NCBI RefSeq assembly: GCF_001553855.1
Contig: NZ_LQWV01000040.1
Location: 62,001 to 126,000 of the forward strand
Source of the DNA: Streptococcus gordonii
GTDB lineage: Bacteria; Bacillota; Bacilli; Lactobacillales; Streptococcaceae
Reading direction: 5' to 3'
Length of the DNA stretch: 64,000 bases
Below the pieces are notes generated by a model. The model was not told the origin of the DNA, ran no database searches, and was given only the letters and a program-made list of their open reading frames with translations. The position numbers were made by a program, and so were the translations under genes. Of this stretch, positions 41,534 through 51,729 are shown in pieces. Each line of letters opens with the position of its first letter. The first letter of the stretch is position 1.

Positions 41534-43522
41534 TTATCGAATTCTGAGAAATAGTTTTTTAAAGTCTGTGAAAGTTTGACAGTTGATCATCTGTTTTTGT
41601 AGCTCTTCTTGCTCAAGCAAGAGGACAATTTTGGAAGTCAAATCAGCCAATTCTTCGTTACCAAAAATGGAAGGTGAAGGCAGAAATACCAATTTTATCT
41701 TTGGATACTCTGGAGACCAGACTACTCCTTCAGGTATGAGCGCAACTCCAATCTTATGGCCATTTGCATAAGCTTTGATTGGATGGGGAACAGCAACAGT
41801 GTCAGAAAAAACAATCGAACTCATCATTTCCCTTTGCACAATCAAGTCCTTCATTTTAGGTACAAATTGTTCATCTTCACCCTGGGACATTCTTTGCAAA
41901 AGGCTATCTATTACTTGACCTTTACTGACATCATGAAGTACAGCAAAACATTCAGGTGAGAAATATCCATCGAATATTCTCTCTTGATCTGAGTTAACTA
42001 CATCAGTTTCTTGTCCTAACCCGTATTTTTTTATCGGTTTTAAAAGAGAAATTTTATGTCTGATTTCCCTAATTTCATCTGAATTAAGAAAAATACTGAC
42101 AGTAAAAACCGGAATATTAAAGACCAGGTTTGATAAATCTATAGAAGATATGATAAAATCAATATTTTTTAGACGTTCATCATTTATTTCATAGTAACCA
42201 ATCACATCAACAATACGAACTAGATTGCCCAACTCATTATCGATTCGATGTTTAAGCATTTGGGCTGAACCATAGCCAGTTGCGCAGATGACTAGTATAT
42301 TAAACTTTTGTTTTTCTTTCAGGCGCTCCAAAGAAGTCATAAAATGTAGAGCTACATAAGCCACTTCATCGTCAGACAATTTTTCGTTAGCAAATATCGG
42401 CATAGCCGATAAAATATTGCCCGTCATTTCTAAGATTCCCGCATACTGATTTTGGATTTCTGCCAAAAGAGGATTATCCATTTTGACATGATTTTTCAGC
42501 CGAACAAATAGGGTAGACAAATGAGCAACCAAATCTTCTATCAATTGAAAATCATTCTTAAAAGGGTATTTATGAGTAAAATTATTTTGCTCGAGAACCG
42601 ATAATAATTGTTTTCTGATTTGCTGAGCGACATCCTCATTCTCACACTTGTTCATTTGAACATTTCCCTTTGAAACCAAGTGTAGAGTTATATAATCCAC
42701 TTCTTCTTTTGGAAATTCGAGGCCAGTTGAATGATAGACGCGTTTTAAGATCTTCTCTGCAATTTTGCCTTCTTCCCTATATTCATCCATTGACCAACTA
42801 TCTAATTGCTTAATCTGAAAGCCTTCTCCAATTCTTTTGAGAGAAAGAGCTATGTGAATGACTAAGTTTTGAATGACAAAATCAGAGAGTTTTAACCGAC
42901 CTTCCCGACATTCATCAAGGACGATAATCGTTAATTCTTCAAGACTAATTGGTCTACCAGAAACCTCTATCTTGATATAATTATGAAGAATTTGGAAAAA
43001 TTTGTCATGAAAGAAAAAATCAATAATAAACCGTCTAATATTACGCTCATCTCCTGTGACATAGACACCACGATTAGGCTTACTTTCGATTTGTAAGTCA
43101 TACTTGGATAAATCATGTCGAATCTTTTTAAAATCAGAAGACAAGGTAGAACGACTAACATATAATTCGTCAGCCAAATCATCACAATAAATGGATTCCT
43201 GCTCAAAGAGGAGCTTATTTAGGATATAATTATAGCGATCATCGATACCTTCAATAGCCTCTGTTGACGCTTCTCCCAATACTTCTTTTTGAAGAAATTT
43301 TTGGTATACGTCTTTATTATCAATAACGAATCGATAGCCATGCCCCTGCTTGGCAATAATTTTCCAGCCTGTTTGACTAGTAGGCATCCCGACTAAACTT
43401 TTGAGGTAGTTTCTAACAGTTCTATCCGAACAGGTTAAGTGTGTTGCCAATTCCATACTAGTTATGTATTGGTCAGCATTATCCATCAAATACTGTAGAA
43501 TTATTTTTTCTTTTTGATGCAA
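41534..43522 (-). CDS. celR: PRD-containing transcriptional activator, CelR/LicR type
   Basis: 662 residues in the order: two N-terminal helix-turn-helix domains (1-150; ELATHLTCSDRTVRNYLKSL and CDDLADELYVSRSTLSSDFKK), PRD1 and PRD2 (about 180-400) with histidines phosphorylated by HPr or EIIB, a EIIB-like domain (CATGYGSAQMLKHRI near 415), and a C-terminal EIIA-like domain (FSDTVAVPHPIKAY, His near 575). It activates the genes around it when substrate is present; two operators of the type are described at 43967 and 45833. Confidence 0.9.
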   Translation of the reverse strand: MHQKEKIILQYLMDNADQYITSMELATHLTCSDRTVRNYLKSLVGMPTSQTGWKIIAKQGHGYRFVIDNKDVYQKFLQKEVLGEASTEAIEGIDDRYNYILNKLLFEQESIYCDDLADELYVSRSTLSSDFKKIRHDLSKYDLQIESKPNRGVYVTGDERNIRRFIIDFFFHDKFFQILHNYIKIEVSGRPISLEELTIIVLDECREGRLKLSDFVIQNLVIHIALSLKRIGEGFQIKQLDSWSMDEYREEGKIAEKILKRVYHSTGLEFPKEEVDYITLHLVSKGNVQMNKCENEDVAQQIRKQLLSVLEQNNFTHKYPFKNDFQLIEDLVAHLSTLFVRLKNHVKMDNPLLAEIQNQYAGILEMTGNILSAMPIFANEKLSDDEVAYVALHFMTSLERLKEKQKFNILVICATGYGSAQMLKHRIDNELGNLVRIVDVIGYYEINDERLKNIDFIISSIDLSNLVFNIPVFTVSIFLNSDEIREIRHKISLLKPIKKYGLGQETDVVNSDQERIFDGYFSPECFAVLHDVSKGQVIDSLLQRMSQGEDEQFVPKMKDLIVQREMMSSIVFSDTVAVPHPIKAYANGHKIGVALIPEGVVWSPEYPKIKLVFLPSPSIFGNEELADLTSKIVLLLEQEELQKQMINCQTFTDFKKLFLRIR

Positions 43523-43576
43523 AACACTTATCCTCCTTCCTTACAAAATCAGTTGTCACTACCTCTAGTTTACCAC

Positions 43577-43891
43577 TTAAATATTTTCTTTAATCAAGTT
43601 AGCCATTTTTTCGATCCCCATAGGAATTGGGATATAGGCTTGAGGAGGAATTTGAACGATTGGTTTTCCTACTTTAGCGGCAGCATCTTCAAACTGTTTA
43701 TAGTACATTTTAGTTTGCGGGCTAATTAAATAAAGATCAAAGTTTGCATCTGCAATAGCTTTACCACCTTCAGTCGCGCTAATGGCATCTACTTCAACAT
43801 CTTCTCCTTTTGCTTTCAAAAACTCTGTTGTTTTCTTTGCCATTAGTGATGAAGACATCCCTGCTGCACAGATAATTAATGCTTTTGCCAT
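43577..43891 (-). CDS. celB: PTS cellobiose-specific EIIB
   Basis: Phosphorylates the incoming sugar using a cysteine in the N-terminal loop LIICAAGMSSSLMAKK (Cys8). 104 residues, typical. First gene after the promoter at 43930-43958; next is celR. Named EIIB by domain; the letter of the symbol follows the pneumococcal locus. Confidence 0.92.
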   Translation of the reverse strand: MAKALIICAAGMSSSLMAKKTTEFLKAKGEDVEVDAISATEGGKAIADANFDLYLISPQTKMYYKQFEDAAAKVGKPIVQIPPQAYIPIPMGIEKMANLIKENI

Positions 43892-43929
43892 GATTATTCT
43901 CCTTTTTAAAATTTTTATTTGTTAACTCA

Positions 43930-43988
43930 ATTATATATGAAAACGCTATCAATCTCCATTTAACCTTTTTCCGTATCGAAACGGAAAT
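43930..43988 (-). promoter_or_regulatory. EIIB promoter with CelR-type box and cre site
   Basis: Minus strand: weak -35 TGGAGA (43953-43958), 17-bp spacer, TATAAT (43930-43935). A perfect cre (ATGAAAACGCTATCA, 43937-43951, 15/15) fills the spacer. Eight bp upstream of the -35 is a box with TTTCC and GGAAA arms around GTATCGAAAC (43967-43988). Activation by CelR plus CcpA repression is inferred. Confidence 0.8.
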
Positions 43989-44001
43989 GGTTTCTAAACA
44001 G

Positions 44002-44241
44002 CTACTTATATCTTATTTTATAGACTAAAATTATTCCTGAAAGAATAAAAGAAACACTATTAGCTAAAATGAGCGGTAAATCCTGAATGACTAGACAATG
44101 TGCTAACCATAAGGCGATTCCTAGAACTTGCATCAGATACATACCAAGCGCTATAGATTCAGTATCCTTGCTTTTGATGACCTTAATGACCTGAGGCAAA
44201 AAGGCGAAGGTTGTTAAAACTGCTGCAATACTTCCAATTAT
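44002..44241 (-). CDS. SemiSWEET-like small sugar transporter, non-standard start
   Basis: PQ-loop/SemiSWEET protein: three membrane segments forming half a sugar facilitator. The only ATG in frame (44199) gives 65 residues starting at MPQVIKV and removes the first helix. The frame continues upstream as IIGSIAAVLTTFAFLPQVIK to ATA at 44239-44241, which sits 6 nt behind a good AGGAG; an in-frame stop TAG lies just before. ATA or the following ATT could be used poorly; otherwise the gene is damaged. Placed between bglA and EIIB. Confidence 0.6.
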   Translation of the reverse strand: MIGSIAAVLTTFAFLPQVIKVIKSKDTESIALGMYLMQVLGIALWLAHCLVIQDLPLILANSVSFILSGIILVYKIRYK

Positions 44242-44260
44242 GTTTTTCTCCTAATTTTTC

Positions 44261-44304
44261 TAAAAAAAGAGGCGGAAAACAGCACACTTGCCATCTCCTC
44301 CTCT
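44261..44304 (-). terminator. Terminator after bglA
   Basis: AGAGGAGG and CCGCCTCT arms (one mismatch) with TTTTTTT following on the minus strand, located between bglA and the SemiSWEET-like gene. It would lower read-through into that gene. Confidence 0.6.
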
Positions 44305-44330
44305 GTATTTTATAGTAATCTCATGCTTAA

Positions 44331-45860
<1,530 letters not shown>

Positions 45861-45892
45861 TTATTTTATCCTTTAAAAAATAGAACAAAAAT

Positions 45893-45921
45893 TTGACAGC
45901 GTTTTCAGGAAGTGTTATAAT
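45893..45921 (+). promoter_or_regulatory. Sigma-A promoter with overlapping cre, small orphan gene
   Basis: TTGACA (45893-45898), 17-bp spacer, TATAAT (45916-45921), both perfect. TTGACAGCGTTTTCA (45893-45907) matches cre at 14/15 and covers the -35, so CcpA would block binding of RNA polymerase. Confidence 0.8.
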
Positions 45922-45963
45922 GCTCTCAACATAAATAGACTAAAGGAAAGGTGGTTTAAATTT

Positions 45964-46329
45964 ATGTCTTTCTTAACATTTTTATTTAGCTTTTTAGGTA
46001 TGGTCATTCTGATACCTGCTATTTGTTATGGCTTTTTTAAGCTATCTATTCTCTTAAAAAGCAATATACTATCGCGGGGGAATGCCTACTATACTCTGAT
46101 TCGATTTGAGCATTTGGACAGCATTCCTCCCTTACTAGACAATCCAAACTTCCTTAAAACAGGTAAATGGGAATATTTCCCTGAAGCTAATTACTTCAAA
46201 GGATTCTCAAAACTCTCAGACAGAGAGCTTCAAAACTGGATAGAAAAGGAATATCATCTGAATCCTGGTCAAGTGCTTGTAACTGTACCAGAAACAATGA
46301 AAGTTGCTTCTGCCGCAATCAGATTCTAA
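45964..46329 (+). CDS. Small membrane-anchored protein, unknown
   Basis: 121 residues: one or two hydrophobic segments at 3-33, then a polar domain (RFEHLDSIPPLLDNPNFL, GKWEYFPEANYF, DRELQNWIEKEYHL). Not recognised. AAAGG SD, near-consensus promoter and a terminator of its own support expression. It is transcribed divergently from bglA and carries a cre on its promoter, so it may belong to the sugar response. Confidence 0.7.
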   Translation: MSFLTFLFSFLGMVILIPAICYGFFKLSILLKSNILSRGNAYYTLIRFEHLDSIPPLLDNPNFLKTGKWEYFPEANYFKGFSKLSDRELQNWIEKEYHLNPGQVLVTVPETMKVASAAIRF

Positions 46330-46342
46330 ATCTTAAGAATAG

Positions 46343-46378
46343 AAAAAGGAGACTAGGATAAACCCTAGCTCCTTTTTT
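46343..46378. terminator. Bidirectional terminator
   Basis: AAAAAGGAG-A-CTAGG and CCTAG-CTCCTTTTT arms with a one-base bulge, T-run on both strands. Shared by the small orphan gene (plus) and the MFS gene (minus), whose stop it overlaps. Confidence 0.85.
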
Positions 46379-47549
46379 ATGAAAACAACTTCTGGTCTTC
46401 TTTTTCGGGTACCTTTAAAAACCAAGCTAAAGCTATTACCAAGACCATTAATCCTGCTAGAAAGAAACTCATCATCTCATATCCCGCTGCATCAATAACA
46501 GCCCCAGCAAAATGTTGAATAAAAATGGAGCCAAGGCTTCTAACAGTCTGTACTAGGGCAATAGCAGTCACTAAGTACTTGGAGTCTACAATGGCTGAAA
46601 CAATCTTTAAGGTGACCATAATGAGAAGCATACCTGAAACATGTTTAGAAGCCAAGGTCAAAATGATTTTCGAGGCTAGTCCCAGATTGAGTCCATAAAT
46701 TGTGTATTGGACTAACATAATCAGTAAAGGACACAATAAGAGCTTTTTAGCAGATAATTTATCCATAAAAAGATAAGAATAAAAGATCAATGGTGACTCA
46801 CAGATAACAGAAATTGATACAACTGTTGAGGCCATTCCAACACTCAGACCACTATGCTGCAACATGGCAGGAATATAAGTATGACCTGCATTTCCAACTC
46901 CTGAATAAAGAGCAACAATCAGTAAATAGTAGAGATAGGTTTTATTGGTCAAAATCTGACTGATATAAGAGTCTTTCTTAGTTTTTGGAACTTCATCTGA
47001 TTTGGGAGATTCAGAGCGGATTTTAATGGAAAGGACACCGACAATTGTAATGATCATTGCTCCGATGAAAGCAATAAAAATAGCCATAGGAGAAACATAT
47101 TGGTAGAGTACACCAGCCAGTTGAGAACCTAAAGCATAGCCAATCGTTCCCCAGATTCGAATTTTTCCATAAGTATAGGGACTTCGTGCAGCAAGTACAT
47201 CCATAACTGGATTGACACCATTAATCAACATAACCACCAAACTGTATCCAATAGTTAAGCCTAACAAATCTCTAACTTGCATAAAATAGATTGCAATAAA
47301 GATAATGGCTCCAAAGCTAAACAGGGTCACCTTCTTGATACTCAAGCGGTCATTCAAAATTCCCATAACCGGTTGAGCCAGCATCGAAGCGAAAAAAGCG
47401 ACCGATACAACCACAGATGTCTGACCAGCTGAAAAGCCCAACCCCAACATATAAACTGAAATCAAGCTTGAAAACAAGGCAAAGGATAAAAAATAAAAAG
47501 TATAAACCAGGACATAAGCAAGATAGCTATTATAAAACTTTTTAAACAT
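46377..47549 (-). CDS. MFS transporter
   Basis: 390 residues, about twelve membrane segments with a central charged loop (SPKSDEVPKTKKDSY, ~residue 195). The pattern GILNDRLSIKKVTL between helices 2 and 3 is the MFS signature. It resembles the MFS_1-like branch of sugar/nucleoside symporters, but no substrate can be assigned. Start uncertain: MFKKFYN at 47549 is preferred for spacing to a weak AGAAG; MRRMM at 47561 is also open. Single-gene unit. Confidence 0.75.
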   Translation of the reverse strand: MFKKFYNSYLAYVLVYTFYFLSFALFSSLISVYMLGLGFSAGQTSVVVSVAFFASMLAQPVMGILNDRLSIKKVTLFSFGAIIFIAIYFMQVRDLLGLTIGYSLVVMLINGVNPVMDVLAARSPYTYGKIRIWGTIGYALGSQLAGVLYQYVSPMAIFIAFIGAMIITIVGVLSIKIRSESPKSDEVPKTKKDSYISQILTNKTYLYYLLIVALYSGVGNAGHTYIPAMLQHSGLSVGMASTVVSISVICESPLIFYSYLFMDKLSAKKLLLCPLLIMLVQYTIYGLNLGLASKIILTLASKHVSGMLLIMVTLKIVSAIVDSKYLVTAIALVQTVRSLGSIFIQHFAGAVIDAAGYEMMSFFLAGLMVLVIALAWFLKVPEKEDQKLFS

Positions 47550-47615
47550 CATTCTTCTCATTCTTTTTAATTCTTACATTTATAGAAAAACCATTGAAGG
47601 GTATTTCTAACATTA

Positions 47616-47640
47616 CAAAAGGGCTGGGAAACCCCAGCCA
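47616..47640 (-). terminator. Terminator after the D,D-carboxypeptidase gene
   Basis: GGCTGGG and CCCAGCC (7 bp, 4-nt loop), followed on the minus strand by CTTTT, 8 bp behind the stop. Confidence 0.8.
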
Positions 47641-47647
47641 CTAGATA

Positions 47648-49030
47648 TTATCGCCCATTTCGACGCGAATAATTCTGAGAATCATCTTCCAGGTTATCAC
47701 GTCCAGCAAGAGGTCGATTCCGTTTTTTTCTTCGACCAGACTCAAGAAAAATAATCACAAAAAGTACCAAGACTGGAACTAATAAAAGCAATTTGGGATC
47801 TAATATAAGTCCAGATTTTGCCTTATTTGAAGAATTTGCCCCTTGATCATTTTTAGAATCCATAACTGGTGAGTCTCCATCGTCAGCCAGTTCGACTTTC
47901 ATTCCATCACTAATTAATGTAGACAGGGTTAAAAGTCCATTATCAACTTCCAAAACGCCATCCTTCACAACTAGCTTTGGATTCGTTCCTTTTTTGACAG
48001 TCCCATAAAAATCTTTTTCAAGTTTATAGGTTTTTCCATCAATTTTGTGCTCTCCTGCAGTCAGGAGTTTCTTATATTCGTAATCTGCGTAGGCTTTTTC
48101 AATCAAAGCATTTCCAAATGGATGACGATAGTACTCACCATCCTGATCAGACCAATCTCCGACCCCCATAATCACACTGATAATACGTTGTTCACCACGT
48201 TTGACAGTTGCAATATAGTTGAAGGCTCCTCTAGGACTGGAACCTGTTTTTAAGCCATCTACTCCTTCCAGTCCATACTTGGCTCCCGGAACTGAGTAAT
48301 TGTAAGTCTCAAAGGTTTCTTCATAAGGTGTTCCTTTTTTGACAGTAACTACTGGCTTATTTGTGTATTTGAGAATACCAGGATATTTCTTAACAAAATT
48401 ATAAGCAAGGATAGCTAGATCGCGAGCCGTTGTCTGGTTAGCTGCATTATTATCATATCGTTGAGGAGTGTAGAAGCCTTTAAAGGATGAAGCCGCAGCT
48501 CCACTCGCATTGTACCAATGTGTATTGGTCATGCCAAGTTCTTTAGCCTTACTATTCATTTGGTCCAAAAAAGCGTCTGGATCATTATTAGATAAGTAAT
48601 TCGCAATCATAACCGTCGTTGCATTAGAAGAAGGAACGACTGTCATAGTTATCAGCTCAGATATTGTATAATCTACACCCGCTACAATTTTGTTATTGGA
48701 AATTTCATAAATTCCAGCAATATTCTGGTCTGTCTGGCTAGCTTTGATGATGGTATCTTCTGAAAGCTTTCCTTGCCCCATAGCCTCAAACAAAAGATAA
48801 AGTGTCATCAATTTACTCATGCTCGCTGGATCTCGAACTTCATCAATGTTATCCTGCCAAAGGACATCTCCCGTGTTCCCATCTATAATCAGTGAAGATC
48901 TGGGACGATTGATATCTTTTACATCTGGATAGGCTTTCCGAGTAATATCCATCAGCTCATCTGAACTAACTGTAGCTGCCCCAAATAATAATGTTACCAA
49001 GCAAACAAGTGTTATCCATTTCTTCTTCAC
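47648..49030 (-). CDS. dacA: D-alanyl-D-alanine carboxypeptidase (low-molecular-mass PBP)
   Basis: Trims the terminal D-Ala from peptidoglycan stem peptides outside the cell. 460 residues: signal peptide (1-22, LVCLVTLLFGAATVSS), transpeptidase-fold domain with ASMSKLMT (SxxK), PSSNATT (SxN) and LKTGSSP (KTG), a C-terminal beta domain, a membrane anchor (LLLLVPVLVLFVIIFLE) and a basic tail. All catalytic motifs are intact. PBP3-type of streptococci. Confidence 0.94.
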   Translation of the reverse strand: MKKKWITLVCLVTLLFGAATVSSDELMDITRKAYPDVKDINRPRSSLIIDGNTGDVLWQDNIDEVRDPASMSKLMTLYLLFEAMGQGKLSEDTIIKASQTDQNIAGIYEISNNKIVAGVDYTISELITMTVVPSSNATTVMIANYLSNNDPDAFLDQMNSKAKELGMTNTHWYNASGAAASSFKGFYTPQRYDNNAANQTTARDLAILAYNFVKKYPGILKYTNKPVVTVKKGTPYEETFETYNYSVPGAKYGLEGVDGLKTGSSPRGAFNYIATVKRGEQRIISVIMGVGDWSDQDGEYYRHPFGNALIEKAYADYEYKKLLTAGEHKIDGKTYKLEKDFYGTVKKGTNPKLVVKDGVLEVDNGLLTLSTLISDGMKVELADDGDSPVMDSKNDQGANSSNKAKSGLILDPKLLLLVPVLVLFVIIFLESGRRKKRNRPLAGRDNLEDDSQNYSRRNGR

Positions 49031-49134
49031 CAGAAGCCTCCTAATTTTTCATCGTTACTAATTAGTATATCATATTTCCCAAACAAAATAGAAAATATTT
49101 TAGAAAATACATCTGAAAAGTAGATATATTTTTT

Positions 49135-49169
49135 CAAAAAAATCCCACCTGATAAACAGGCAGGAATTT
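49135..49169 (-). terminator. Terminator after nagB
   Basis: AATTCCTGCCTG and CAGGTGGGATT arms (imperfect, G-U pairs) with loop TTTAT and a T-run on the minus strand, adjoining the nagB stop. Confidence 0.7.
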
Positions 49170-49877
49170 TTAGTTATCTAATAGGCTAAGTGCTTCTGCA
49201 TCTGCAATAATCGTAACATCCTCATGGCCCTGGAGTACACTGGCCGGCAACTCCTCAGTAACAGGTCCTGCTACTGTTCCAGCAATTGCCTGAGCTTTTC
49301 CTTTCCCATAAGCAAACAAGACAATTGACTTGGCAGCCATAATATTTGCAATCCCCATAGAAATTGCCTGGGTCGGAACTTGGTCAATTGTTTCAAAGAA
49401 ACGAGCATTTGCTTCGATTGTAGACGGAGTTAAATCAACCAGGTGGGTTTGACTATCAAAACTTGTTCCTGGCTCATTAAAACCGATGTGACCATTAGTT
49501 CCAATTCCTAAGATTTGGAAATCTACTGGATTCTCCGCTAAAATTCTGTTGTAATCTGCTGTCTCTTCTTCAGCATCCTCAGCTCTTCCATTTGGTAAAA
49601 AACTCTTTTTAAAAGGTTTATGAGAAAAAAGGTTTTCATTCATAAAGTAATGGTAAGATTGGGGATCATCAGCCTCTAAGCCAACATACTCATCCAGATT
49701 TACACTGACTAAATCAGAGAGATCAATATCGCTTTCAATTAATTCCTTATAGAAACTAAGCGGACTACTACCAGTAGCTAAACCAAGTGTTTTAGCGCCT
49801 TCTGCTAACTTTCTTCTTAAGATTTCTACTGCTACTTTCCCGCCTTCATTTTGGTCAGCTACTTGAATAATTTTCAT
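49170..49877 (-). CDS. nagB: Glucosamine-6-phosphate deaminase
   Basis: Converts glucosamine 6-phosphate to fructose 6-phosphate and ammonia. 235 residues from [13 protein letters not shown], with AGGAGG at the right spacing; an open frame extends 67 codons upstream through the promoter and was rejected. Conserved blocks: [24 protein letters not shown] (catalytic Asp) and [14 protein letters not shown] (His). Controlled by a NagR-type operator. Confidence 0.95.
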   Translation of the reverse strand: MKIIQVADQNEGGKVAVEILRRKLAEGAKTLGLATGSSPLSFYKELIESDIDLSDLVSVNLDEYVGLEADDPQSYHYFMNENLFSHKPFKKSFLPNGRAEDAEEETADYNRILAENPVDFQILGIGTNGHIGFNEPGTSFDSQTHLVDLTPSTIEANARFFETIDQVPTQAISMGIANIMAAKSIVLFAYGKGKAQAIAGTVAGPVTEELPASVLQGHEDVTIIADAEALSLLDN

Positions 49878-49907
49878 CAGAATCCTCCTGAACTTTTCTC
49901 TAATATT

Positions 49908-49936
49908 ATTATATGGTATAGACCAATTTTTGTCAA
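49908..49936 (-). promoter_or_regulatory. nagB promoter with NagR-type operator
   Basis: Minus strand TTGACA (49931-49936), 17-bp spacer, TATAAT (49908-49913), all perfect. The palindrome TGGTATAGACCA (49914-49925) fills the spacer and agrees with the dre sites bound by the GntR-family regulator NagR/YvoA. Confidence 0.85.
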
Positions 49937-49986
49937 GATAGAAATTTTCATATTTTAAATTTTGCCAGCAAAGAAAGATAAAATCG

Positions 49987-49995
49987 TGATATAAT
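49987..49995 (+). promoter_or_regulatory. Extended -10 promoter before the 57-residue ORF and queA
   Basis: TGATATAAT (TG-N-TATAAT, -10 at 49990-49995). With usual spacing the transcript begins at about 50002, exactly the A of an ATG, hence a leaderless mRNA. No convincing -35. Confidence 0.6.
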
Positions 49996-50001
49996 ATAAG
50001 A

Positions 50002-50175
50002 ATGTTACTGTATTTATTACTTTTATTTTTACTGGGTGTTGTCTTTCTCGTACTCAGCCTATTTTTTAGAGCCATCAAAACATTAAGAATGATAGCTCTT
50101 TGTATTGGAATTTTACTAACTAGCCTTCCAATTTTATGTTGTGCTTACTTTTTATGGATTATATGGACTGTTTAA
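50002..50175 (+). CDS. 57-residue two-helix membrane protein, probably leaderless
   Basis: ATG at 50002 opens a 57-codon frame ending TAA at 50173-50175: [19 protein letters not shown] (helix 1), a basic loop [11 protein letters not shown], then a second helix [19 protein letters not shown] (helix 2) and WIIWTV. Two membrane segments with a positive loop are not expected from random DNA. No SD precedes the ATG. The stop lies within the queA SD (TTTAAGGAG), so the two genes are likely coupled. Product unknown. Confidence 0.6.
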   Translation: MLLYLLLLFLLGVVFLVLSLFFRAIKTLRMIALCIGILLTSLPILCCAYFLWIIWTV

Positions 50176-50184
50176 GGAGAAATA

Positions 50185-51213
50185 ATGAACACTGCCGATT
50201 TTGACTTTCACTTACCAGAGGAGCTTATTGCCCAAACTCCTCTTGAAAAACGCGATGCCTCCCGTTTATTGATTGTAGACCGATCAAGCGGAGAATTTTC
50301 TGACCAGCATTTTGACTCAATTATTGATCAACTCCAGCCTGGCGACGCCCTTGTCATGAATAACACTCGGGTCCTGCCTGCTCGTCTCTACGGTGAGAAA
50401 CCTGGAACTGGTGGTCACGTTGAACTCTTACTTTTAAAGAATACTGAAGGAGATCAATGGGAGGTCTTAGCAAAACCAGCTAAACGTTTGAAAGTTGGTG
50501 CTCAAGTTTCCTTTGGGGATGGTCGACTGACAGCTACGGTTGTGGATGAACTAGAACACGGGGGACGAATTGTCCGCTTTGACTATCAAGGGATTTTCTT
50601 AGAAGTGCTAGAGAGCTTGGGTGAAATGCCCCTGCCTCCTTATATTCATGAAAAATTAGCAGATCGCGAACGCTACCAAACTGTCTATGCTAAAGAAAAT
50701 GGCTCCGCTGCTGCCCCAACAGCTGGACTTCATTTTACCAAAGAACTGCTTGCACAAATTGAAGCCAAGGGAGTTAAGTTGGTTTATCTGACCCTTCACG
50801 TCGGACTTGGCACCTTCCGACCAGTTTCTGTTGACAATCTAGAAGAACACGAAATGCATTCTGAGTTTTATACTTTGTCTGAAGAAGCCGCCTCTACTCT
50901 CCGCGAGGTTAAGGCAAATGGTCACCGTATTATCGCTGTCGGAACAACTTCAATCCGAACTCTAGAAACCATCGGAAATAAGTTCCAAGGCGACATTCAA
51001 GCTGATTCTGGGTGGACCAATATTTTTATCAAACCAGGCTACCAGTGGCAAATTGTTGATGCCTTTTCGACCAATTTCCACTTACCTAAATCAACTTTAG
51101 TTATGCTAGTCTCAGCCTTTGCCGGACGAGACCTAACCTTAAAGGCTTACGAACACGCTATTGCTGAGCGCTACCGCTTCTTCAGCTTTGGAGACGCTAT
51201 GTTTATCAAATAG
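50185..51213 (+). CDS. queA: S-adenosylmethionine:tRNA ribosyltransferase-isomerase
   Basis: Makes epoxyqueuosine in tRNA by adding the ribosyl moiety of SAM to preQ1 at position 34. 342 residues, full length; starts [19 protein letters not shown]. Conserved [17 protein letters not shown] and [10 protein letters not shown] blocks are present. SD AAGGAG 4 nt upstream. It is convergent with the arc operon and leads argR, the same linkage as in S. gordonii. Confidence 0.96.
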   Translation: MNTADFDFHLPEELIAQTPLEKRDASRLLIVDRSSGEFSDQHFDSIIDQLQPGDALVMNNTRVLPARLYGEKPGTGGHVELLLLKNTEGDQWEVLAKPAKRLKVGAQVSFGDGRLTATVVDELEHGGRIVRFDYQGIFLEVLESLGEMPLPPYIHEKLADRERYQTVYAKENGSAAAPTAGLHFTKELLAQIEAKGVKLVYLTLHVGLGTFRPVSVDNLEEHEMHSEFYTLSEEAASTLREVKANGHRIIAVGTTSIRTLETIGNKFQGDIQADSGWTNIFIKPGYQWQIVDAFSTNFHLPKSTLVMLVSAFAGRDLTLKAYEHAIAERYRFFSFGDAMFIK

Positions 51214-51224
51214 TAGGTAATTTT

Positions 51225-51695
51225 ATGAATAAAATAGAAAGTAGACATCGTTTAATTCGTTCCCTGATTATGGAGAAAAAAGTCCATACTCAACAAGAAC
51301 TTCAGGAACTCCTTGAAGCCAACGGTGTTATTGTTACCCAATCAACCTTGTCTCGTGATATGAAGGCCCTCAACCTGGTCAAGGTCACTGAAAACAATAT
51401 TTCTTACTATGTTATAAATAGTATTGCTCCTTCTCGCTGGGAGAAGCGCCTGCGTTTTTATATGGAAGACGCCCTCATCATGCTACGGCCCGTTCAGAAT
51501 CAAGTTGTCATGAAAACTCTCCCCGGACTAGCCCAGTCTTTTGGAGCAATTCTGGATGCACTGGAATTACCTCAAATTGTTGCAACTGTCTGTGGAGATG
51601 ATGTTTGTTTGATCATTTGTGAAGACAATCCATCTGCCATTGAATGTTTTGATAAGCTTAAAGAATTTGCCCCACCATTTTTCTTTAGTAAATAA
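51225..51695 (+). CDS. argR: ArgR-family arginine repressor/activator
   Basis: 156 residues: N-terminal winged helix ([20 protein letters not shown], residues ~38-57) and C-terminal arginine-binding hexamerisation domain ([13 protein letters not shown] near 125-137). Streptococci have several ArgR paralogues; the copy beside queA and arc genes regulates the deiminase operon (called arcR in S. gordonii). It could also act on argCJBD at 25-30 kb. 11 bp after queA. Confidence 0.9.
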   Translation: MNKIESRHRLIRSLIMEKKVHTQQELQELLEANGVIVTQSTLSRDMKALNLVKVTENNISYYVINSIAPSRWEKRLRFYMEDALIMLRPVQNQVVMKTLPGLAQSFGAILDALELPQIVATVCGDDVCLIICEDNPSAIECFDKLKEFAPPFFFSK

Positions 51696-51697
51696 GC

Positions 51698-51726
51698 AAA
51701 AGGAGTTGAAATTTTCAACTCCTTTT
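51698..51726. terminator. Bidirectional terminator between argR and the arc operon
   Basis: AAAAGGAGTTGAA and TTCAACTCCTTTT arms with a very short loop, T-run on both sides; ends both convergent units. Confidence 0.88.
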
Positions 51727-51729
51727 ATT

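Noticed and set aside
49878..50078. 67-residue N-terminal extension of NagB
   Set aside because: It contains the consensus promoter and NagR operator, and lacks homology to the family start.
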